Shown here: piece by piece, positions 59,377-64,000 of the stretch
Layout of the letters: every line of letters begins with the position of its first letter
How positions within the stretch are numbered: position 1 is the stretch's first letter
Source: Membranipora membranacea
Lineage: Eukaryota > Bryozoa > Gymnolaemata > Cheilostomatida > Membraniporidae
Assembly (NCBI GenBank): GCA_914767715.1
Contig: OU612070.1
Coordinates: forward strand, 11,053,501-11,117,500
Direction of reading: 5' to 3'
Length of the DNA: 64,000 nt
Made by a program: the position numbers and the translations under genes
The notes under the pieces: model-generated
Database searches by the model: none
What the model saw: only the letters and a program-made list of their open reading frames with translations
What the model was told of the DNA's origin: nothing

Positions 59377-60587
59377 TGGCCTGTTTTACCATAGCCACAC
59401 GGACTCAACAGTAAAGCATGTTTTCGATTGGAAGCATTCAGCCACACCAAAAAACTGCGAACCAAAACAAAAGTTACAGTTTGGTGAGCTGATCAACATG
59501 ATATAAATCTAGTTTTATGGCCAGGAGGTTTAATAAATTTTGTAAAACCTCAATGAAGTAAAGAAGAGTTGTAGTGAAGTGGTTGTTGGAGATAATGGTA
59601 CCAATTTCCAACAGGTTTGAAGTAGTACAAATTATTGTTACCTTACATTTACTGAGCGTCATAACTCTGTATAAACCTCCACCCTCCAAGCTAAATATGA
59701 CGCAAGCTATAGAACAGAGCTGCGTTGCAGTTCAATGTTACAAAGTTGTTGCAAGCGGGGAGGCGTATCATTTAAGGAAAAGACCCCATTTTCTTTTTAA
59801 CTCATGTTTTTTAAATCTGTAGATGAATTTTTTACATATTCATTTTTAATTTCATTTTGTACAAGTACATTACAGTACATTACAGTAGTTCAAAATAGAG
59901 ACAATAATGATGAATATTGCTCTTTTCATGGCAGGAGCAAACAGCTCAATAGAGGTGAACTTTCTCTTTATTTAATTTTAAAGGAGTTGTCCCCTTCACT
60001 CGCATGGGTACACGACTTTGATTCTGTTTAATGTTTTGTTGGAAGAATTTTATATCTCAAATCTCAAGGACACAGTTTGCGCATCTCCGTACACTCATTA
60101 TGTCATTTAAAATAAAGATTTCATAATTTTATGACTAAATTATTACCAAGAGAAATATGTCAAGATTGATGATTATTAAATCTCTCAGAAATCTTAACCT
60201 TTGGAGGTGGTTTCAACAAGAGAGTCCTGGCAGGGCTTGGCTTTATGAAACATATTTGGCTAGTTTAGTTGATACCAAGCTAAAGGTTGGGTTAGAAGGA
60301 TAGAAAAAACTCCTATCTGATTTAGAGAACAATTTAGATAAATCGTAGTCAGGCTGTGGCTGGCTGACAAATTTAAATAAGCTTTATAAAAGTGAGAGGT
60401 ATAGGTCTCTACTCCAGGCTGCCATTATCAATATCCCCTTTCATCCCTCAATCTACTAGAGGCCAATAATCACAGTGTTCCATGTGGTATACCTGAACAG
60501 GTTTACGCATTGTGCAAACCATCGGAATGCCTCCCAGTTTGCACTGAGCTCAATCATTCAGCTAGCGATGGGTAGCTTGGACGGCGA
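59377..60587. other. downstream of NHL gene, unit 2, no gene seen
   Basis: From about 60060 on, similarity to unit 1 drops clearly and many substitutions and small gaps appear, although the order is kept. Confidence 0.4.
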
Positions 60588-60655
60588 GCCCACGTGGCTG
60601 AGCGGTTAGCATTAAAGACTGCGGATGTTTTGATGTTTGATGCTCATGGAAACGG
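60588..60655 (+). repeat. tRNA-like SINE head, unit 2
   Basis: GCCCACGTGGCTGAGCGGTTAGC begins like a Ser/Leu-type tRNA with a good A box; the B box is degraded. Confidence 0.45.
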
Positions 60656-62171
60656 ATGCATATATCGCGGGCGAGCCAAGAGGTGACAACTCTGCCCGAT
60701 CTAGTCCGACCTCAAAATTTACATGGAAACATGGTGAATGTGGGCAATCTATCTCCAAATATGAAGGTTGGCAACAAATTTCCTAAGAACAGGATTTTCC
60801 TTATTTTGCAATAATTTCTGAATTCATGCTGTATGAATCAGTCTGAGCAGTCCGGTAGGTTAGAACCTAGCCTGTCTTGACAAGCTTTGCTTTGGGGGGG
60901 GGGGAACACCAACCCTTTGAAAAAAGATGGTAAAGACAGGCTAGGTTATAACCATAAACCATAAACTTATCTAAACATTTATGACCTATGTTATACCGAA
61001 CTAGAGTCATATTACAAATCATTGAGTGCGGCGAAATGGACCTTATCCTGCTTTCCACATTCCACTCCATCATATGCTCGATTGAGTAATAGACTTGATA
61101 ACAATACATGATCATAGTTAGATAAGGATATTTATAATATAGACATTAGTAACTTCCTTCTATTTAAGCTTAGGCAGTTATGCAGTATCTTTGTAACAGG
61201 GGGGTAACAGGTTGAGTTTGTTTTTGTGCGCATATTTCTGTTGGCACTTGATAAACAAGGCTTTGTGTTTCCATGCCTTATTTTTTACCCTATGTGAGAA
61301 AAAAACATCTTTTGCGACACGACTCTACACGACATTCAGTAAGAAAAGTGCCTTCACTTGAGCCATGGTTGGTCAGGATTACCATATTCTACTTCTGGTG
61401 AGTGTACATTATAAAGAGAGAAGGGGGGGGGGGCACACGTAGCGTACCTTCAATGATAAAACTTTCAATAGAACAGCTCTCCTTGACAAAGAAGTTTTTA
61501 CAAATTCACCTGGTTAGTTTTACCCATAGGACTGCCGCAGTTCCTGATCTTGGGCTTGGGGTGGGTGGTGGGTTGGGGGTGGGAAGGATGGAAGTTCCAC
61601 CCACCCCAAGCCCAAAATTAAAAAAACTGCAGCAGTTCTATGGTTTTACCATATATTGTTGTGTGTGAGTGTTCCTACTCAGCATGACAGGATTTAGTAG
61701 CTTAATCTTCGCTTGGAGTTGGAGTAATGATTAATTATTATTATAACCAGTGAAAACTTGAATACTTTTGTTAGCAGGTAGGATAAGGGAGCTAGTAAAA
61801 GGTTGAAAATGGTGGTCTGACGGAGCAAATGGTCTTTAGGTCGACCTTCATTTGGGACAGGGGCATACATTGACCCCGAAATGAGGTTGTACCAAAATAG
61901 GACTGAGAACACTGGAGGTCCATTGCTTTTGCTTACCCAACATGTGGCAAAAAAACCAAGTTTTCACATCTCCCAAATGAAGAACAGCTTTATTTCAGAC
62001 AAGAATTGTTGTGTGGGTGCGACTAAAGTGCTATGTGTTCTGGAGCCTGTCGATCCCCTCCCCCCTTGCATTGAAAACTATGACTAGGAGGAAGTTAATA
62101 CATGATGATGGATATGGTTTTTGGAGGACGAAATTAACACAAATCTTAATATGTGATGTTATTTATTGCAG
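60656..62171. other. end of unit 2 and single-copy flank, no gene seen
   Basis: The duplicated unit ends at 61878-61883. From 61884 the sequence is single copy in this window. I could not find the first (signal peptide start) exon of the next NHL gene by similarity to units 1 and 2. Confidence 0.4.
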
Positions 62172-64000
62172 ATTTTACTCATTCAAGCCTTATATGGTGT
62201 TAGTGGAGACAGTGATATTTCCTCTTCTCAATGTATCATTGAACGGTGAGTGTGGTGTTATGCAACAGGAGAATTCACATTTTGTAACCAATAGTGCTGA
62301 AGATCCTTGGTATATGTTCTACGGCCCGAACTGAGATTACATTGGCATAAGAACTTTAGCCAATTTGACCTTCTCGGCCTATTGGCTAAGATCAAAGTGT
62401 CATGGCCAATGGCTGATTAGTGCCTGTATCAGTTTCTGGCAGCTTGCTGCACACTCACGATTAGGAGGTCCACCATGGCCTCACCTCTAGGATGCATTCT
62501 AGTTTTCTAGGATGTATCACACTCTCAGTACGAGGACTCTGGGCAACTTGCGTCCCTCTTTAGGGGCAGCCCACCCTCGGTTTTGTCATAAACAGGGCCA
62601 ATTTGACAAACAAACTGCAACGTATTTTGTATTTCCCATTTAGTTTTATCAAAGTTGGTGAGGTATCATTTGCCGCAGAGCAACTCTATATGTTGTTAAT
62701 TGCTATGGACGTGCTACGATTGTTGTTATGGGTTTGGTTGAACCAACATCAGCTAAAATCTTTATTGACTGTTTGAGATTTTCCAAGATATCCTTATCTT
62801 TTTGTTGTCTTATTGTCGGCATGTCGCCAAATTTTTTTCACATGAGACTACAAGGTACTCCCACATCCAGTAAATGTTATGTGGCTGTGAATTGCCCTGG
62901 GTGTCTTTCATCACTATCACTCCGCTCAAAATTATCGAACATGAGCTCCTCCAATTAGACAAATCTGTTCCCAAATTGTTCTCTGAGAATGAGAAAGCGA
63001 TTTGAGAACGAGACCCCTAGCAGCTTAGGCTCACTCACTTGGTAAGGGATCAGTTAGAGATTTTGGCTGAAATCAATTGAAAGAATTCCCCTCTCCACCC
63101 CAACAGTTTTCTAGGTCAGTCTAAAACTTCAAAATGATACTAAATATGGGGAGATGATCCCATTCATTGAAGAATGTGTTTACTTATTATTTGTAGCTTG
63201 ACACAGACAGAATCTGAAGTGTTCACTAAAACAAGATATTACCCCGATCATATTGAAAGCGATCAGTATATCTCAGGCAATATTGTCTTCATCAATCAGC
63301 ATTCCCTGAAAACAACAAGTACAGACAATTCCAACTCTATAATCATAGCTGGTGATCCTCGTCGTTCAGGTGACACTACAGGACAAAGTACAAAATTTCA
63401 GTGGCCACGTGGATTCCTGCAAATAACTTCTTCTCAAATCATTATCTCTGACACTGGAAATCATTGCTTGAAACTTCTGGATCGTTCGAGCGGAATGACA
63501 AAAGTTCTCGCTGGACAATGCTCATCTGCAGGCTACTTAGATGGTGCAGCATCTCATGCAAAATTTAGCTCTCCATGGACGCTGCTTACAGATAATCAGA
63601 ACACAACCCAGCTGCTTGTTTCCGAAAACCAGAATGGCTCATTTAGAACTATTTGCCGCCACACGTGGTCAGTTGGGACTTGGTTGAGATCAGAACACTT
63701 GAATCTAGCAAGAGACTTCATCCAGGGCCCTTACAGCGGGGATCTCTACGTATCTGCAAACAATGTGGTTTATCATGTGACCTATCAAAGTCGTGAGGTC
63801 ACATTCCTAGTTGGCTCTTTTCGAGGATTACAAAATGACATTTCTGACCTAACACAGCTGATATATCCGCATGGCCTACAGTGGATAACTCAGGATTCCT
63901 TTCTAGTCGCCGACCTTGGTAATAGCAAAGTTGGCATCTGCAATTTGAACGAGATGAACTTGTCACTGATGAACACTTCACTGTCGAACTCGTCACTGGC
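62172..64000 (+). CDS. third NHL-repeat secreted protein, open, cut by window end
   Basis: Two exons are visible: 62172-62245 (after TTGCAG, ending CG|GTGAGT) and 63197 to the window edge (after TTTGTAG). They join in one open frame. The first gives a hydrophobic end of a signal peptide (ILLIQALYGVSG), and is in the same phase as exon 1 of the unit 1 and 2 genes. The second carries NHL blades: IIISDTGNHCLKLLDR (about 63432-63480), a VLAGQCSSAGY loop, and a later LVADLGNS blade. It is open all the way, with no frameshift, and shows what units 1 and 2 lost. The start exon is not found, and the Thr-rich tail would lie beyond the window. Confidence 0.8.
62246..63196. other. intron of the third NHL gene
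   Basis: About 950 bases with GT-AG borders. No recognised element; it lacks the MITE and the repeats seen in the introns of the other two copies. Confidence 0.5.

Larger units (their letters stand above)
35202..61878. repeat. tandem segmental duplication, unit 2
   Basis: Second copy of 8057-35201 in the same orientation, about 26.7 kb. It lacks the 403-bp insertion and about 100 bases of the TCCCAG cluster just after the junction, and keeps a cleaner left arm of the giant inverted repeat. Confidence 0.95.

Overview
This is eukaryotic, invertebrate-type animal DNA. It is AT-rich, its genes are split by short GT-AG introns, and it carries many palindromic DNA elements, SINE-like pieces and a decayed Ty3/gypsy (Mag-like) LTR retrotransposon. 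I cannot name the phylum. Only a small part of the window is coding. All gene models were read by eye from splice sites and reading frames, with no database search.

Layout: (1) 0-2.75 kb holds no gene but two adjacent inverted-repeat elements. (2) 3.3-5.1 kb, minus strand, is a two-exon membrane-anchored sulfotransferase-like gene. (3) 5.1-8 kb is intergenic with a Harbinger-like MITE and a TCCCAG-rich MITE cluster. (4) 8057-35201 and 35202-61878 are two tandem copies of one unit of about 27 kb. The units join at a 5-bp microhomology (AAATG), and the outer breakpoint lies inside the MITE cluster. (5) 62.2 kb to the right edge is a third, intact but truncated member of the NHL-repeat gene family.

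Each unit holds, in order: a secreted C-type lectin gene (minus; 3 coding exons); a foldback element and a hAT-like element; a diverged inverted repeat about 12.7 kb across, with a gypsy element inserted in its right arm; a secreted MACPF/perforin-family gene (plus; 3 coding exons, 395 residues); and a secreted NHL-repeat gene with a Thr-rich tail (plus). The lectin and MACPF genes look intact in both units and are almost identical between them. The NHL gene carries one frameshift shared by both copies plus private frameshifts in each, so both are probably pseudogenes. The gypsy element has the same TAAAC target duplication in both units, so it was there before the duplication, and each copy has since lost different parts.

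A secreted lectin, a pore-forming-family protein and a secreted beta-propeller protein side by side, duplicated as a block, look like an innate-immune or effector (defence/venom/egg-protein) cluster. That role is inference. The main caution is that the two units could instead be two haplotypes of one heterozygous locus placed in tandem by the assembler.
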